Shown here: positions 54,249-64,000 of the stretch, in pieces
Layout of the letters: every line of letters begins with the position of its first letter
Position numbering within the stretch: the stretch's first letter is position 1
Made by a program: the position numbers and the translations under genes
Notes under the pieces: model-generated
What the model was told of the DNA's origin: nothing
The model's database searches: none
What the model saw: only the letters and a program-made list of their open reading frames with translations
From: Bacteroidales bacterium
Lineage (GTDB): Bacteria; Bacteroidota; Bacteroidia; Bacteroidales; GCA-2748055
NCBI GenBank assembly: GCA_029210585.1
Contig: JARGFP010000001.1
Coordinates: 1 to 64,000, forward strand
DNA: 64,000 nt
Direction of reading: 5' to 3'

Positions 54249-57200
54249 TCACTTTCCCGGGAACTGTTCCACCCTTACTTTCACTGAATACAATATTTTT
54301 CCGCCCGCAACGGTAACCCGGAGCACATACATACCTTCCCTGCTGAAGACCTCCCCTGCCCTGTATGTTTTCTGTGTTCCTGAAAAAGCATCACGATACA
54401 CCAGCCGGCCATTAAGGTCAAAGAAGGCGATGTGCGACGGTTGCCGCAAGGCACCGGGAATAAGGATGGTGAATTGATTCATCACAGGATTCGGGAAGAT
54501 TCGGAAGTTTTCCTGCTCCTCCCTTTCAACGGAGAGCACATTCCAGTACACAGTTCCCTCAACACTGTTGTTACCCGGAACACTGTCGGCATCTGCCACG
54601 AACAGGTAATCATACCAGCCTTCCCCCAATCCCATGCCTGTATCAATAAGGGTAACAGCTATTTGCCTGGATTCTCCCGGTTCCAGCAGCACATCAACCG
54701 AATCGCGTTTCACATGTTCATTGAGATAGAGATGGTAGTACAAAGTTTCAGCGGGTATGTTGCCCAGGTTTTCAATTTCCAGGTCCAGATGAACAACTTC
54801 CGACGCCAGGCTGTCGATACCCAGCATGCCAACGGCGATATCAGGAAACATGTAGTGCGATGCTGCCCAGTTCATTGTATTGTTCCCCGGGTATGTATCC
54901 CCGCCAGCATCTGCTGATACTGAAAAGTTATAGGTCGCAAAACCCGACAGGTCCAGTGCTGCAGGCAGGGTCAGTTCTGCCATCTGTCCGGGCACCAGGA
55001 TTTCGTTAAAAGTAATTTCCGACCAGTCTCCTTCCCCGGACTTGTAAGCAAGTGTAAAATGCTGTATGGTATCTTTCCCTGTATTGATCACCAGTACACT
55101 GATCGGCTCCCCTGCTCCAAGCGACCGGCTGTTCAACGGGTGCAATGGCTTCAGGATTCCGACGTCCCTGGCTGTGAACACTCCCGGAGGGAACACCACG
55201 TCGTCGATCCATGCAGCATCTTCGCCCCTGGTGGTATTGCTGTCCTTGTCATAGCGCCACTCAAGCACATGCTGCCCGGAGTCAATGGGAAAGCTGCCCT
55301 GCTTCCAGTCCACATACCCCGACCATCTTTTAACCAGCACACCGTCGATAAAAAAGCTGAGGAAATCGTATCCCTTTTCAGAAGAGACCCTGTACCGGAA
55401 GCTGATGGTGTCATCCTGCGGGAGGCGTACCTCAATTTTCAGAGAGGTTGCCTGGCTGTGTGATATCGTTCCTGATCTCATGGAATAGGGTCCTCCGCTG
55501 AATGTGCTGCTATCTGCAATCCATCCGGCAGAACCGTTCATCCAGTGGAACCTTGACAGGTCGCCTGTGGAGAAATCCTCAAGATGACTACCCGGTACAA
55601 AAGTGAGTGTATCACTGACCGCATACCTCTTGTCAGTAGCTGAAAATGGAAGTCGCGTTACTGCCTCGCTGCCGGCGTGCTCATCCAGCTTTGCTGCCAG
55701 TTGAAATGTTTTCGCGGCTCCCGCGGGAATGGTCCCGAAAGTAAGTGGCTGGAAAGTGTTGAAGAGGGCGCCGGACATATCCGTTAATTGCAGAGATACC
55801 GAATCGGACCGGTAACCACCGTCATTCCTCATATCCCATGAGAACAGGAGTTGCTCACCGGGTTCAGGGATTCCATTGCCATTGCCATAGGAACGGTCCT
55901 CCCACCTCACCCCGCTGGATGAGAGCAGTGGTGCCCGGACCGATTCCCCGAGGAACATCCTGTTGCTGCTTATGTCATCGGCTCTTTCCAGGGAAAACGT
56001 AAAGGATGTCATGTTAGCGGGCGCTCCCTTCAGCCTGATCCTGAACACGCCGTTCAATGTCACTGTTTCGCCTGGCTGCACTACACCGGTACTAACAACC
56101 GGATTCTGAATTTCCATAAACCCGGAGGCACAATCAAGCACCAGGCTTCCTGGCAGAACCACGTTGTCACTGCTGTTCAATATCTGAAGATCGAGGGAAA
56201 AATTTTCTCCTGGAGAGATGATCCCGTCCTGCTCCACAGATTCGTTTGCAAGCTGGTACCCGGTAAGCTCAAGGTAACCATTTGCAGGTGATCCCCGCAT
56301 AATGGTATCGATATAGGGTTGCCTCAGATCGCCTGTTACCACCAGCACCAGTTCCCCCGGCTGGTCTGTTTCAGGAAGCCGGAGGTACACCATTCCCGAC
56401 ATGTCGGTATGTGCTGCATGCAGCAATTCTCCTCCCGATGAAACAGCCACATAATCGTAAGGGGATGCCTGGACACTGATATTTCGTGCAGTGGCGGGGA
56501 CCAGGGAAGGGTGGGTAACAGCTTCATTTCCCGGGGTGGTGAACCAGGGAACGAGGCTCGGGTCGCCCATGACCTGGTAGATCTCCCAGTAGTATTTCTT
56601 TCTCGCGGAAGTGCTCTGCTGCACGGTCATATTCCCGGCAAAGATCATCTCTCCCAGGCTGGGTGACCAGTCCTCAACTGCCTCATCGCCCAGGTGGAAC
56701 AATTTGTCATAATAGCCGTGGGTTGTGGCTTCATACAGCGGATCGGAGGTGATCAACCCCACGCCGACGGACCAGTAAAAATCTTCATCCCAGTATGAGT
56801 CATTGGTACACCCGATATAGCCGATGGCTCCCCGGTTTTCCAGTTTCAGGATCGCTTCGGCAAAACAGTCCCCATCTGTACGGCTGAACTGGTTGGTACT
56901 GCATCCGTTCCCAATCATGAGCCCGAACCGGTACTGGTTTTCCATCTCATCTATATGCTCCATCCGCAGGGCCGGGTCCAGCCATCCGTAGTGTTCGCCA
57001 TGCCCAGTATAATTAACCAATGCGGCACCCAGCGAAATTTCCTGCCTGATCTCGGCATCCAGGGTTGCTGCCTGTGGATGAAGATGTACTTTCGCGTTGA
57101 TGCCTTTGCTATCATTGAAATAATAGCTGGCAGCATAATTGATCTGGCCGTTCCCGTGCACAGGGGCATAGGACGCATCATACCCTGCAATCAATATACT

Positions 57201-58334
57201 CCTGTCGAGAAAAGAAGGATCCGGAAATTCGTATCTTTCGTACATGAGGATCTTATTGATCACATGTGTCAGCTGTAGTTCGTTCTTCACAGAAATACGT
57301 CCGTGGAACATCTCCGGCAGGTAATCTTCCGGGCCATCAAAGGTAGTATAGTACAGATCTGTAACCTGTCCGACGGGTTGTGAAACGGGGACATGCTCCA
57401 CATCACCTGCGATCAACAGGTAAGATGGTGGTGTCATCCCGGGAGGCGGGTCATGGTAGAGTCCCGACATGAATTCCCTGATGGAAGCTGCTGTGTTCCC
57501 CACCTGGGGATCTGTCGTATATGCTTCGATCACCCTGAACCCTTTTAACTTTTTCCATTCCACCAATGGCTGCAGTGCATCCCTGAAAGTTGTATCCGAC
57601 AGCATGACCATGGTTACCGGTTCATCCTGTACGATCCGTTTCAGTTCGCCACGACCGTCATCCATAACCACACCTGACATGGATCTCCTGAAGCGGGCTG
57701 AGCGCAATCCGCCCGCGCTGCCGGAATAGTGCTCCGGGATCAGTGAAAACGCCACCTCGTGGTATACTGTCAGTTTCTTTTGTTCCGGGTCGTACCTGAA
57801 GGGCGAGAACTGCACCCTTGCAAGCTGTATTCCTCTCATATGGCCTTCATGACTGATCCCTGCAAGGGGGAGCGCTTCCTGCCCAAATGCAAGATATTCC
57901 GGTGAAATATCAACTATCGTATCCGGAATCCCGGCCTGGTTCTTGATGGCGGGTGGCTGCACCGGCAAAATCCAACAGGAAGAGAAAGCCTCTTCCATGT
58001 TGATCACCGTTGAGTCCAGTGCGGCAATGGTGAGTTGGTAGCTGTTTGCTGTGTCTGCTTCCACCAGTTTTGAAAATACTGGCAGCCCGGGCATTCCCGG
58101 CTCTCCTGCAACAAAGGCCCCGGGCAATGAAAGACGAATAAATGTTTTTCCTGAAATGGTATGCAGGTCCACATAAAAGTGGGAGATCCCGGCATGCCCC
58201 GTGATCTTTCCTTCCGACACCTCCAAATCAAATCCTGTTTGCGGGCCGGAAAGATTGAATTTCACCTGTGCTTCCACCTGAGTGTAAAAGGATACCAGCA
58301 CCCCCGCGATCATTAATAGTCTACGTCTGTTCAT
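54249..58334 (-). CDS. C25 family (gingipain-type) cysteine protease with T9SS type A domain
   Basis: 1361 residues. Signal peptide (to about 22), a propeptide-like region (to about 230), and the peptidase C25 domain with catalytic His in NYTGHGEHYGW (about 445) and Cys in IGNGCSTNQF (about 473). A long run of beta domains follows (to about 1280), then the type A T9SS sorting domain (from FRIFPNPVMNQFTILIPG). C25 proteases act at the surface or outside the cell; some also process other T9SS proteins (PorU type). This one has the sorting domain, so cargo is more likely than the sortase. It has its own promoter candidate (58360-58367). Confidence 0.9.
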   Translation of the reverse strand: MNRRRLLMIAGVLVSFYTQVEAQVKFNLSGPQTGFDLEVSEGKITGHAGISHFYVDLHTISGKTFIRLSLPGAFVAGEPGMPGLPVFSKLVEADTANSYQLTIAALDSTVINMEEAFSSCWILPVQPPAIKNQAGIPDTIVDISPEYLAFGQEALPLAGISHEGHMRGIQLARVQFSPFRYDPEQKKLTVYHEVAFSLIPEHYSGSAGGLRSARFRRSMSGVVMDDGRGELKRIVQDEPVTMVMLSDTTFRDALQPLVEWKKLKGFRVIEAYTTDPQVGNTAASIREFMSGLYHDPPPGMTPPSYLLIAGDVEHVPVSQPVGQVTDLYYTTFDGPEDYLPEMFHGRISVKNELQLTHVINKILMYERYEFPDPSFLDRSILIAGYDASYAPVHGNGQINYAASYYFNDSKGINAKVHLHPQAATLDAEIRQEISLGAALVNYTGHGEHYGWLDPALRMEHIDEMENQYRFGLMIGNGCSTNQFSRTDGDCFAEAILKLENRGAIGYIGCTNDSYWDEDFYWSVGVGLITSDPLYEATTHGYYDKLFHLGDEAVEDWSPSLGEMIFAGNMTVQQSTSARKKYYWEIYQVMGDPSLVPWFTTPGNEAVTHPSLVPATARNISVQASPYDYVAVSSGGELLHAAHTDMSGMVYLRLPETDQPGELVLVVTGDLRQPYIDTIMRGSPANGYLELTGYQLANESVEQDGIISPGENFSLDLQILNSSDNVVLPGSLVLDCASGFMEIQNPVVSTGVVQPGETVTLNGVFRIRLKGAPANMTSFTFSLERADDISSNRMFLGESVRAPLLSSSGVRWEDRSYGNGNGIPEPGEQLLFSWDMRNDGGYRSDSVSLQLTDMSGALFNTFQPLTFGTIPAGAAKTFQLAAKLDEHAGSEAVTRLPFSATDKRYAVSDTLTFVPGSHLEDFSTGDLSRFHWMNGSAGWIADSSTFSGGPYSMRSGTISHSQATSLKIEVRLPQDDTISFRYRVSSEKGYDFLSFFIDGVLVKRWSGYVDWKQGSFPIDSGQHVLEWRYDKDSNTTRGEDAAWIDDVVFPPGVFTARDVGILKPLHPLNSRSLGAGEPISVLVINTGKDTIQHFTLAYKSGEGDWSEITFNEILVPGQMAELTLPAALDLSGFATYNFSVSADAGGDTYPGNNTMNWAASHYMFPDIAVGMLGIDSLASEVVHLDLEIENLGNIPAETLYYHLYLNEHVKRDSVDVLLEPGESRQIAVTLIDTGMGLGEGWYDYLFVADADSVPGNNSVEGTVYWNVLSVEREEQENFRIFPNPVMNQFTILIPGALRQPSHIAFFDLNGRLVYRDAFSGTQKTYRAGEVFSREGMYVLRVTVAGGKILYSVKVRVEQFPGK

Positions 58335-58359
58335 CGTAATTAAAGATTCCCCACAGTCT

Positions 58360-58367
58360 CAAAAATA
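58360..58367 (-). promoter_or_regulatory. Candidate -7 element of the C25 protease gene
   Basis: Reverse-strand TATTTTTG, a perfect TAnnTTTG, 25 bases upstream of the ATG at 58334. No matching -33 element was seen. Confidence 0.5.
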
Positions 58368-58507
58368 TACAAATAAACCAAAACTGCCGGCATATATTTA
58401 AAACCACCAACCGGAGATATGGTTGCCTCATATTAAATTAATTTTAAAAAACAGGCGGGTTAACCATATTTTTCAATATTTTAGATTACTCAAAGTATCC
58501 ATGGACA

Positions 58508-61500
58508 ATGAAGAGATTTACCGGACTAATACTGACATTCCTCTCCCTCTGCTGCCATGTGCATGGACAGGTCAATCCTTATGTGCATGCACCTGTAGTG
58601 AATTACCCCGCCGGGATCACCAATGGAAGTGAACAGAACTGGGCAATCACCGAGGATAACCGGGGTGTGATCTACGTGGGAAATGACGATAAAGGGGTGC
58701 TTGAATACGATGGCAGCGAATGGAGGAATATTCCCATTCCCAATAAAAGCATCGTCAGGTCCCTCGCCTGTTCAGAAGATGGTACCGTATATGTAGGTGC
58801 CGTATCGGAAATTGGCTACCTGGCGCCTGATGCACAGGGAAACATGCAGTATCACTCCCTGGTTCATCATCTCGACAGCACAGGCCGTCGCTTCTTCCAT
58901 GTATGGAAAACCTATTGTACCGACGACAAGGTTTATTTTCATTCACAGAAGCACCTGTTTATTTATCATCCGGAAAAAGACAGCCTCAGCTACCAGGAGA
59001 ACAGCATGAATGTGCTCTTCGGATTTTTTGAAAACGACCATTTCTACCAGGGTGATTTTGCGGAGGGACTTATCGAACTAATGGGCGATTCGGTTGCGGT
59101 TCCTGCTAAGAACGGTGACTTCTACAGCAAGAAAAATATTTTTGGTCTTACCTCCTATGACGAGGAACGGATTCTGATCGGCGTCAACTACCAGGACGAG
59201 GTGCGCACGGAACTCAGCCTTTACAATACCGAAACAGGGGCGATCGATTCCACTTTCGGGTCACCTGAAGCCCTTGCATACCTCAGCGACAATTACCTTA
59301 CCCACCTCCTGCAGCTTTCCAGTGGATCTTTTGCTGCCTCGACAGTTGCAGGCGGCATCGTTGTCCTGGACAGGGACGGGGAAATTGTTGAGCTGATCAC
59401 AAAGGATCATGGATTGCAAAGCCAGACGATCTTCAATGCGTATCAGCCACCCGACAATTATCCGTTTTCACATGTGTGGACCGCCCTGGGATTTGGCGTT
59501 GCACGCATTGACTTCACCGGGCCATTGCGCAGTTTCACTGAAGAATCGGGCCACCAGGGACTGATCCATTGTATTGAAGACCTCGATGGCCGGCTGCACA
59601 TCGGCACCACCAATGGCATTTATGCGTATGTTGCCGTTAACAACCTTGCCTGTTTTGAAAAAATCGGCGAAGATATTCAGCGGAATGTCTGGGATTTTTC
59701 CAAATTCACCCTGCAGGGTGGTGAACAGATACTCCTGGCAATTGGTGAAGATGGTCTGTTCGAGGTGCACGCAGACGAACGGGTTGTGGGCATAAAGGAA
59801 ATGATGGCCGGCGACATCAAAGAAGAGGACAAGACCTTCTGGGGATACAAGGTGATCACCGACCCGCACCAGTCCAACCAGATATACATCGGCAGGGAAT
59901 CCTCTATTGTTTCGCTCGTGAATGAGGGCCGTTACTGGCGACAGCTTTTTTTTGTTGCCGAGATGGGCAGCGACATCAGGAGCCTGGCTAAGTACTGCAA
60001 AGATACACTGTGGTTCGGCTCGACCCAGGACGGACTAGGGTATATTACTCCGCTGGATGCCAGGGCTAAGAAATATTATCTTGAAGAGAGGTCGGGGCTC
60101 CCGGAAAAGTTCGATAACCACATCTTTGCTATTGACAACCGGCTGCTTGTGGGAACTACCGACGGCGTTTATACCAGGAGTGATGGGGCAGGCCAAGTAA
60201 TGTTCAGTCAGGACACCCTGCTCAACAGCTATCTCCCCGATAGTACCAACAAGGTGCTTAATATTTATGAAGATCACGCCAATGCACTATGGATCAGCTT
60301 CGAAAACAACAATGAAGACTGGATGGTCACCCAACTGATTCCCCGGGATGACGGCAGCTACCAACCCATTACCAGGCCCTTCCAGACTCTTCACAATTTC
60401 TCCAGCGATGCTTTTCACAGCACCGATACAGGAGGAACCTGGTTCACTGTTTCCAGTATGCTCTACCATTACAACAGAAGCGGAGAATTCAGGGAAGGGA
60501 CATTCAATGCCCTGCTCCGGAAAGTCACTATTGATAATCACTCCATCATCTATAACGGCGCACACCACCGGTCTGTGGGAAATAACCAGTTCAGGATCAG
60601 CGAAAAACAATCAGCAGATATGCTGACTACCTTACATGATTCGATAAATAATATAGAATTCCGCTGGAGTGCTCCCTATTACCACCAACCTGAAGAGACG
60701 GAATTCAGGTATTTCCTGGAAGGTTTCTCAAAGGATACATCCTCCTGGGAAAAGGTACTCTACCAGGATTTTACCAACCTGCGGCATGGAAGTTACACCT
60801 TTCACATATGGGCCAGGAATGTATATGGTGACATCAGCAGTGCAGACTCTTTTTCGTTTGAAATCGCGCCTCCCTGGTACCTTACCTTTTTTGCTATAGT
60901 GGCATATTTCATTATCGCGGTGTACATCATTTACCTGATCATACTGCTTTACACGCGCAGGCTCAAAAATGAAAACATCAGGCTGGAAGGGATCATTGAA
61001 GAACGCACCACTGAGATCAGGAAACAAAAGGAAGAACTGACGGACAGTATTGAATATGCGAGTCGCATACAGCGGGCATTGTTACCGCCCGAGCAAATGC
61101 TGGTAAAACAGGGGCTGGAACATTTCATCCTGTTCCGCCCGAGGGACATTGTCAGCGGAGACTTTTACTGGTTCGGCAGGAACAATGGCAAAATATTCAT
61201 CGTAGCGGCCGACTGTACCGGTCATGGTGTACCCGGGGCATTTATGAGCATGCTTGGCATCTCTTTCCTTGACGAGATCGTGATCAAATCAGGAATCACC
61301 GAAACCAATAAAATCCTGGATGCCCTGCGCAACCATGTGATCACATCCCTGCGACAAACGGGACAGAGCCTGGATGAGTCCACCAAGGATGGCATGGACC
61401 TGTCCATGGTGGCCATTGATGACCGGACGAAACATATCCAGTATTCAGGTGCCTACAATCCGCTTTACGTGGTGCGCAGGCTCACCCGTGAGGAGAAGGA

Positions 61501-61864
61501 GATGCGCAGGCAGGGAAAGGACCTGGACCTGGACCGTGGGTCCATCTGCAATAACGAATACCTGCTTTACCAGGTAAAGGCGGACCATATGCCCATCGGT
61601 ATTTCGGAAAAAGCACATGAATTCAACGCCACCACCATCGTAGAGAAGGACGTTGCCATTTACCTTTTCTCTGATGGGTATGTGGACCAGTTCGGGGGGC
61701 CATTGGGAAAAAAATACATGTCGAGGAACTTCAAGCGGCTGCTATTGGATATCCAGGACTTTCCCATGCAAACCCAGAAGGAGAAATTGCAGGCGGAACT
61801 GACCAGCTGGATGGGAAACATCAGTCAAATCGATGATATCCTGGTGCTTGGTATCAAACCTTAA
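58508..61864 (+). CDS. Reg_prop/Y_Y_Y sensor with SpoIIE-type Ser/Thr phosphatase output
   Basis: 1118 residues. Signal (to about 21), a two-component-regulator propeller (to about 710), the Y_Y_Y domain (about 715-785; FRYFLEGFSKDTSSWEKV), one helix (about 790-818), a short coiled coil, and a PP2C SpoIIE domain (about 850-1118). Metal-binding motifs are RDIVSGDFYWF, DCTGHGVPGAFMS, and SDGYVDQFGG. It is built like a hybrid two-component sensor but with a phosphatase instead of a kinase. It likely reads an external cue and changes a phosphoprotein inside. A second phosphatase gene follows after 8 bases. Confidence 0.9.
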   Translation: MKRFTGLILTFLSLCCHVHGQVNPYVHAPVVNYPAGITNGSEQNWAITEDNRGVIYVGNDDKGVLEYDGSEWRNIPIPNKSIVRSLACSEDGTVYVGAVSEIGYLAPDAQGNMQYHSLVHHLDSTGRRFFHVWKTYCTDDKVYFHSQKHLFIYHPEKDSLSYQENSMNVLFGFFENDHFYQGDFAEGLIELMGDSVAVPAKNGDFYSKKNIFGLTSYDEERILIGVNYQDEVRTELSLYNTETGAIDSTFGSPEALAYLSDNYLTHLLQLSSGSFAASTVAGGIVVLDRDGEIVELITKDHGLQSQTIFNAYQPPDNYPFSHVWTALGFGVARIDFTGPLRSFTEESGHQGLIHCIEDLDGRLHIGTTNGIYAYVAVNNLACFEKIGEDIQRNVWDFSKFTLQGGEQILLAIGEDGLFEVHADERVVGIKEMMAGDIKEEDKTFWGYKVITDPHQSNQIYIGRESSIVSLVNEGRYWRQLFFVAEMGSDIRSLAKYCKDTLWFGSTQDGLGYITPLDARAKKYYLEERSGLPEKFDNHIFAIDNRLLVGTTDGVYTRSDGAGQVMFSQDTLLNSYLPDSTNKVLNIYEDHANALWISFENNNEDWMVTQLIPRDDGSYQPITRPFQTLHNFSSDAFHSTDTGGTWFTVSSMLYHYNRSGEFREGTFNALLRKVTIDNHSIIYNGAHHRSVGNNQFRISEKQSADMLTTLHDSINNIEFRWSAPYYHQPEETEFRYFLEGFSKDTSSWEKVLYQDFTNLRHGSYTFHIWARNVYGDISSADSFSFEIAPPWYLTFFAIVAYFIIAVYIIYLIILLYTRRLKNENIRLEGIIEERTTEIRKQKEELTDSIEYASRIQRALLPPEQMLVKQGLEHFILFRPRDIVSGDFYWFGRNNGKIFIVAADCTGHGVPGAFMSMLGISFLDEIVIKSGITETNKILDALRNHVITSLRQTGQSLDESTKDGMDLSMVAIDDRTKHIQYSGAYNPLYVVRRLTREEKEMRRQGKDLDLDRGSICNNEYLLYQVKADHMPIGISEKAHEFNATTIVEKDVAIYLFSDGYVDQFGGPLGKKYMSRNFKRLLLDIQDFPMQTQKEKLQAELTSWMGNISQIDDILVLGIKP

Positions 61865-61872
61865 ACAAATCA

Positions 61873-62694
61873 ATGATAACAGTGCGTGCAGAGAACAACT
61901 TGAAATTATCAAGGGAGGACTTGCTGGAACAGAGAAGAGAATTACTGGCCAGCATCAAATACGCCAGTTTCATCCAGAAGGCAATCCTTCCCGATTTCAA
62001 TTACCTGGACAAAGTATTGCATGAGTATTTTATCTTTCACCTGCCACGGGACATTGTAAGCGGGGATTTCTATTATTGTACGCGGAAAGATGAATATATC
62101 ATTGTTGCAGCAGGAGATTGCACCGGGCATGGCGTGCCTGGTGCCCTTATGAGCATCATGGGAGCCTCATTCCTCAATGATATCCTTAGCGGAAGGGGCC
62201 CATGGCAAGCCAGCCGGATCCTCAACCTGCTCAGGGAAAGAGTGATGAAAGCACTGCACCAGACCGGAGAGGATGAGGAAAACAAGGATGCCATTGACAT
62301 GGCCCTGGTTGTTTTCAACGAAGATACCGGCAAACTCTATTATGCCGGAGCCAACAATCCCCTGTACCATGTGAGAAAAGGGGTACTGACTGAGATCAAG
62401 GCAGACAAAATGCCGGTAGGTGTCAATGCCATCGAGGAAGACTCATTCACCAACCATACCCTGCAACTGATCTCCGATGATATGATCTACCTGTTTTCCG
62501 ACGGTTATGCAGATCAGTTTGGCGGAGCGCGGAACAAGAAATTCAAATACGGTCCTTTCAAGAAACTGCTTACTGAAAATGCGGGGCTTGACCTTACACT
62601 GCAGAAGCAAAAGCTCTATTCTGCTTTTTACGACTGGAAAGAAGATACGGAACAGGTGGATGATGTGCTGGTCATGGGGATAAAATTTATGTAA
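61873..62694 (+). CDS. Stand-alone SpoIIE-type Ser/Thr phosphatase
   Basis: 273 residues with no signal peptide or membrane helix. Only the short coiled-coil piece (to about residue 30) and the PP2C SpoIIE domain are present: RDIVSGDFYY, DCTGHGVPGALMS, YYAGANNPLY, SDGYADQFGG and the closing DDVLVMGIKF. It closely parallels the C-terminal domain of the preceding protein and looks like a duplicated output domain. Anti-sigma kinase or STAS partners were not seen. Confidence 0.9.
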   Translation: MITVRAENNLKLSREDLLEQRRELLASIKYASFIQKAILPDFNYLDKVLHEYFIFHLPRDIVSGDFYYCTRKDEYIIVAAGDCTGHGVPGALMSIMGASFLNDILSGRGPWQASRILNLLRERVMKALHQTGEDEENKDAIDMALVVFNEDTGKLYYAGANNPLYHVRKGVLTEIKADKMPVGVNAIEEDSFTNHTLQLISDDMIYLFSDGYADQFGGARNKKFKYGPFKKLLTENAGLDLTLQKQKLYSAFYDWKEDTEQVDDVLVMGIKFM

Positions 62695-62754
62695 AGTCAA
62701 CGAAAGTAAATCCCTTATTTTCATTATACTTGTCATATAATCCAACGTTACTTT

Positions 62755-64000
62755 ATGAAATTAACAGCCTTTCGGATCAAAAATTTCAGGTCCATTAAAG
62801 ATACAAAATGGCATGACCTGGCGTTTGACAATATCACCTGCCTGATCGGACAAAATGAATCAGGAAAAACATCTGTGCTGGAAGGTTTGCGGGCATTTCA
62901 CGACGGCCAGCTCATCGAAGACATGCTGCGGAGTGATCTCTCCATGCCGGAAGTAACCTGCAGGTTTACATTCGATATTGGTGAATTTGAGGACAGCATT
63001 GACTTCAACAGGATCCACCCGGAAATCAGGGAAAAGCTCACCAGCACGGATACCATTTCCATTACCCGCACCTGGGAGCCTGACCTGAGCAGTTACCTGG
63101 TCACAGGTGAAGAACTGAATGAAATCTTCCAGGCGAGGGATGTTAAGCGCAAGGCACGGGAGGAGAAGGTGGAAAACCTGCTTCAGAAAACGGATGAAGA
63201 AATTAAGAAAACCCATATTGCCATTGAAAAAGCAGGAAAAGCATTCCTTGCTGCGCGAGAAGCACTTGAGGACCAGCAGGAGAAAGTGAACGAGATAAAG
63301 AAAACTTCCAGGTCGCTTTTCTCCAGGAATAAAAAAGGCACCTGCAAAGAGGAATCATTGCGGATCCAGGAAGATTTCAATTCACTTGAGGCAGATTATA
63401 AAAACAAGAAAGCAGCCCTGGATGAAAAAAGCATTAAGCTGGAAGATCTGAAAGAAAAAGACATGTTGCAGCAACGGATCAATAAAGTAAAGGATGAGAT
63501 CCGGCTACGCAAAGATCAACTGGCAGAAGCCAGGGAACGTTTTCTGCAATTCCCGGATGTCGCTGGTCTCTCCCCTTCCGAAAAAGAGGTACGTGCAGCA
63601 GAGAATGCGCGGGAGCAATACAGGCTTGAAATCGAGCTTGCGAAAGATGAATTGCAGGAAAGCCGCGCACAATATGATATCCTGCTGCGCACCGCAGAAA
63701 AGGTATATGAAGGCCATTCCTACGACACTGCCTATGAACAGACGAAAACCGAAGTCAGCAACCAGGAAAACTACATGGGACCTGAGGAACTTGGCGGTGC
63801 ATTGTTTAAAAATGTGCCTGAATTTGAAATGTTTGAAGATTTCAGTTCCCTGCTCCCCAACAGGATCGACCTGCAGGACATTGCCACAGGAAACACATCG
63901 GCAGAGGGCTATAAGGCAGCTGTTAATTTTCTCACCATCACCGGGCTCGACTTTTCATTTTTCCAGCAGCCCTCGAGCAGGATTCTGAAACAGAAAATCG
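62755..64000 (+). CDS. AAA ATPase with coiled coil (SMC/RecF/OLD-like), 3' end outside window
   Basis: Open from ATG 62755 to the window end (415 codons). The N-terminus LTAFRIKNFRSIKDTKW and Walker A GQNESGKTSVLEG are typical of RecF/OLD-type ATPases, followed by a long coiled coil (about 140-290). The missing C-terminal part would tell whether it carries the signature and Walker B only, or an OLD-type TOPRIM nuclease. It may be a DNA-repair or defence ATPase; no partner gene is visible within the window. Confidence 0.8.
   Translation, partial: MKLTAFRIKNFRSIKDTKWHDLAFDNITCLIGQNESGKTSVLEGLRAFHDGQLIEDMLRSDLSMPEVTCRFTFDIGEFEDSIDFNRIHPEIREKLTSTDTISITRTWEPDLSSYLVTGEELNEIFQARDVKRKAREEKVENLLQKTDEEIKKTHIAIEKAGKAFLAAREALEDQQEKVNEIKKTSRSLFSRNKKGTCKEESLRIQEDFNSLEADYKNKKAALDEKSIKLEDLKEKDMLQQRINKVKDEIRLRKDQLAEARERFLQFPDVAGLSPSEKEVRAAENAREQYRLEIELAKDELQESRAQYDILLRTAEKVYEGHSYDTAYEQTKTEVSNQENYMGPEELGGALFKNVPEFEMFEDFSSLLPNRIDLQDIATGNTSAEGYKAAVNFLTITGLDFSFFQQPSSRILKQKI

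Noticed and set aside
58418-58459. Imperfect inverted repeat (ATATGGTT/AACCATAT) before the Reg_prop gene
   Set aside because: The stem is short with a bulge and AT-rich surroundings; chance is plausible.
1-64000. CRISPR arrays, tRNA or rRNA genes, insertion sequences
   Set aside because: No repeat-spacer pattern, cloverleaf or transposase was found by reading; none is reported.

Overview
The window reads as a chromosomal segment of a Bacteroidota bacterium of moderate GC, probably a free-living or sediment Bacteroidales/Marinilabiliales-type anaerobe or facultative anaerobe. Evidence: type IX secretion (T9SS) sorting domains of type A and type B, a PorP/SprF protein, a TonB-dependent receptor paired with a DUF4249 lipoprotein, many lipoproteins, almost no Shine-Dalgarno sites, and several matches to the Bacteroidota -7 promoter element TAnnTTTG. 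HydG, an [FeFe]-hydrogenase maturase, points to anaerobic hydrogen metabolism. No rRNA, tRNA, CRISPR array, transposase or phage gene was seen.

Layout. 1-5.7 kb (minus strand): a DUF2254 membrane protein cut by the window edge, then an envelope operon (patatin phospholipase, unknown exported protein, repeat-rich OmpA-type lipoprotein) and a small lipoprotein. 5.8-14.5 kb (plus): a Gfo/Idh/MocA oxidoreductase, a tandem pair of two-lobed retropepsin-like lipoproteins, a MaoC hydratase, a sugar phosphate isomerase/epimerase, and a membrane protein / winged-helix regulator / CreD cluster. The creD leader carries a 14-bp-period tandem array. 14.7-26.7 kb (minus): two RhlE-type DEAD-box helicases, a thioesterase, an S9 oligopeptidase, a tocopherol-cyclase-like protein, Tex, then the TonB receptor with its DUF4249 lipoprotein. 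27.1-31.5 kb: rpe, an AlaDH/saccharopine-dehydrogenase-like enzyme, a SRPBCC/GyrI-like protein and a T9SS-exported S1/P1-nuclease/phospholipase C-type enzyme. 31.6-36.4 kb: the leucine operon leuC-leuD-(isopropylmalate/citramalate synthase)-leuB. 36.5-42.1 kb: an SLC12-type transporter, hydG, a small outer-membrane protein and a threonine/serine dehydratase. 42.3-46.3 kb: a compact HTH / ECF sigma / TPR membrane protein unit followed by a C39-peptidase ABC exporter. 46.4-51.6 kb: a PorP/SprF protein with a 1418-residue type B T9SS adhesin-like protein. 51.8-64 kb: a SUI1-family factor, an ankyrin-repeat protein with a lipoprotein, a C25 (gingipain-type) T9SS protease, a Reg_prop/Y_Y_Y sensor with SpoIIE phosphatase output, a second stand-alone SpoIIE phosphatase, and the start of an SMC-like AAA ATPase.

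Themes: cell-envelope and surface biology dominate (T9SS cargo, TonB uptake, lipoproteins, CreD), with leucine synthesis and RNA metabolism as housekeeping blocks. The most unusual signals are non-coding: the 14-bp-period array before creD, two adjacent long-loop inverted repeats before the TonB receptor, an 18-bp perfect palindrome inside the hydG promoter, and a 16-bp perfect long-loop inverted repeat between convergent genes.
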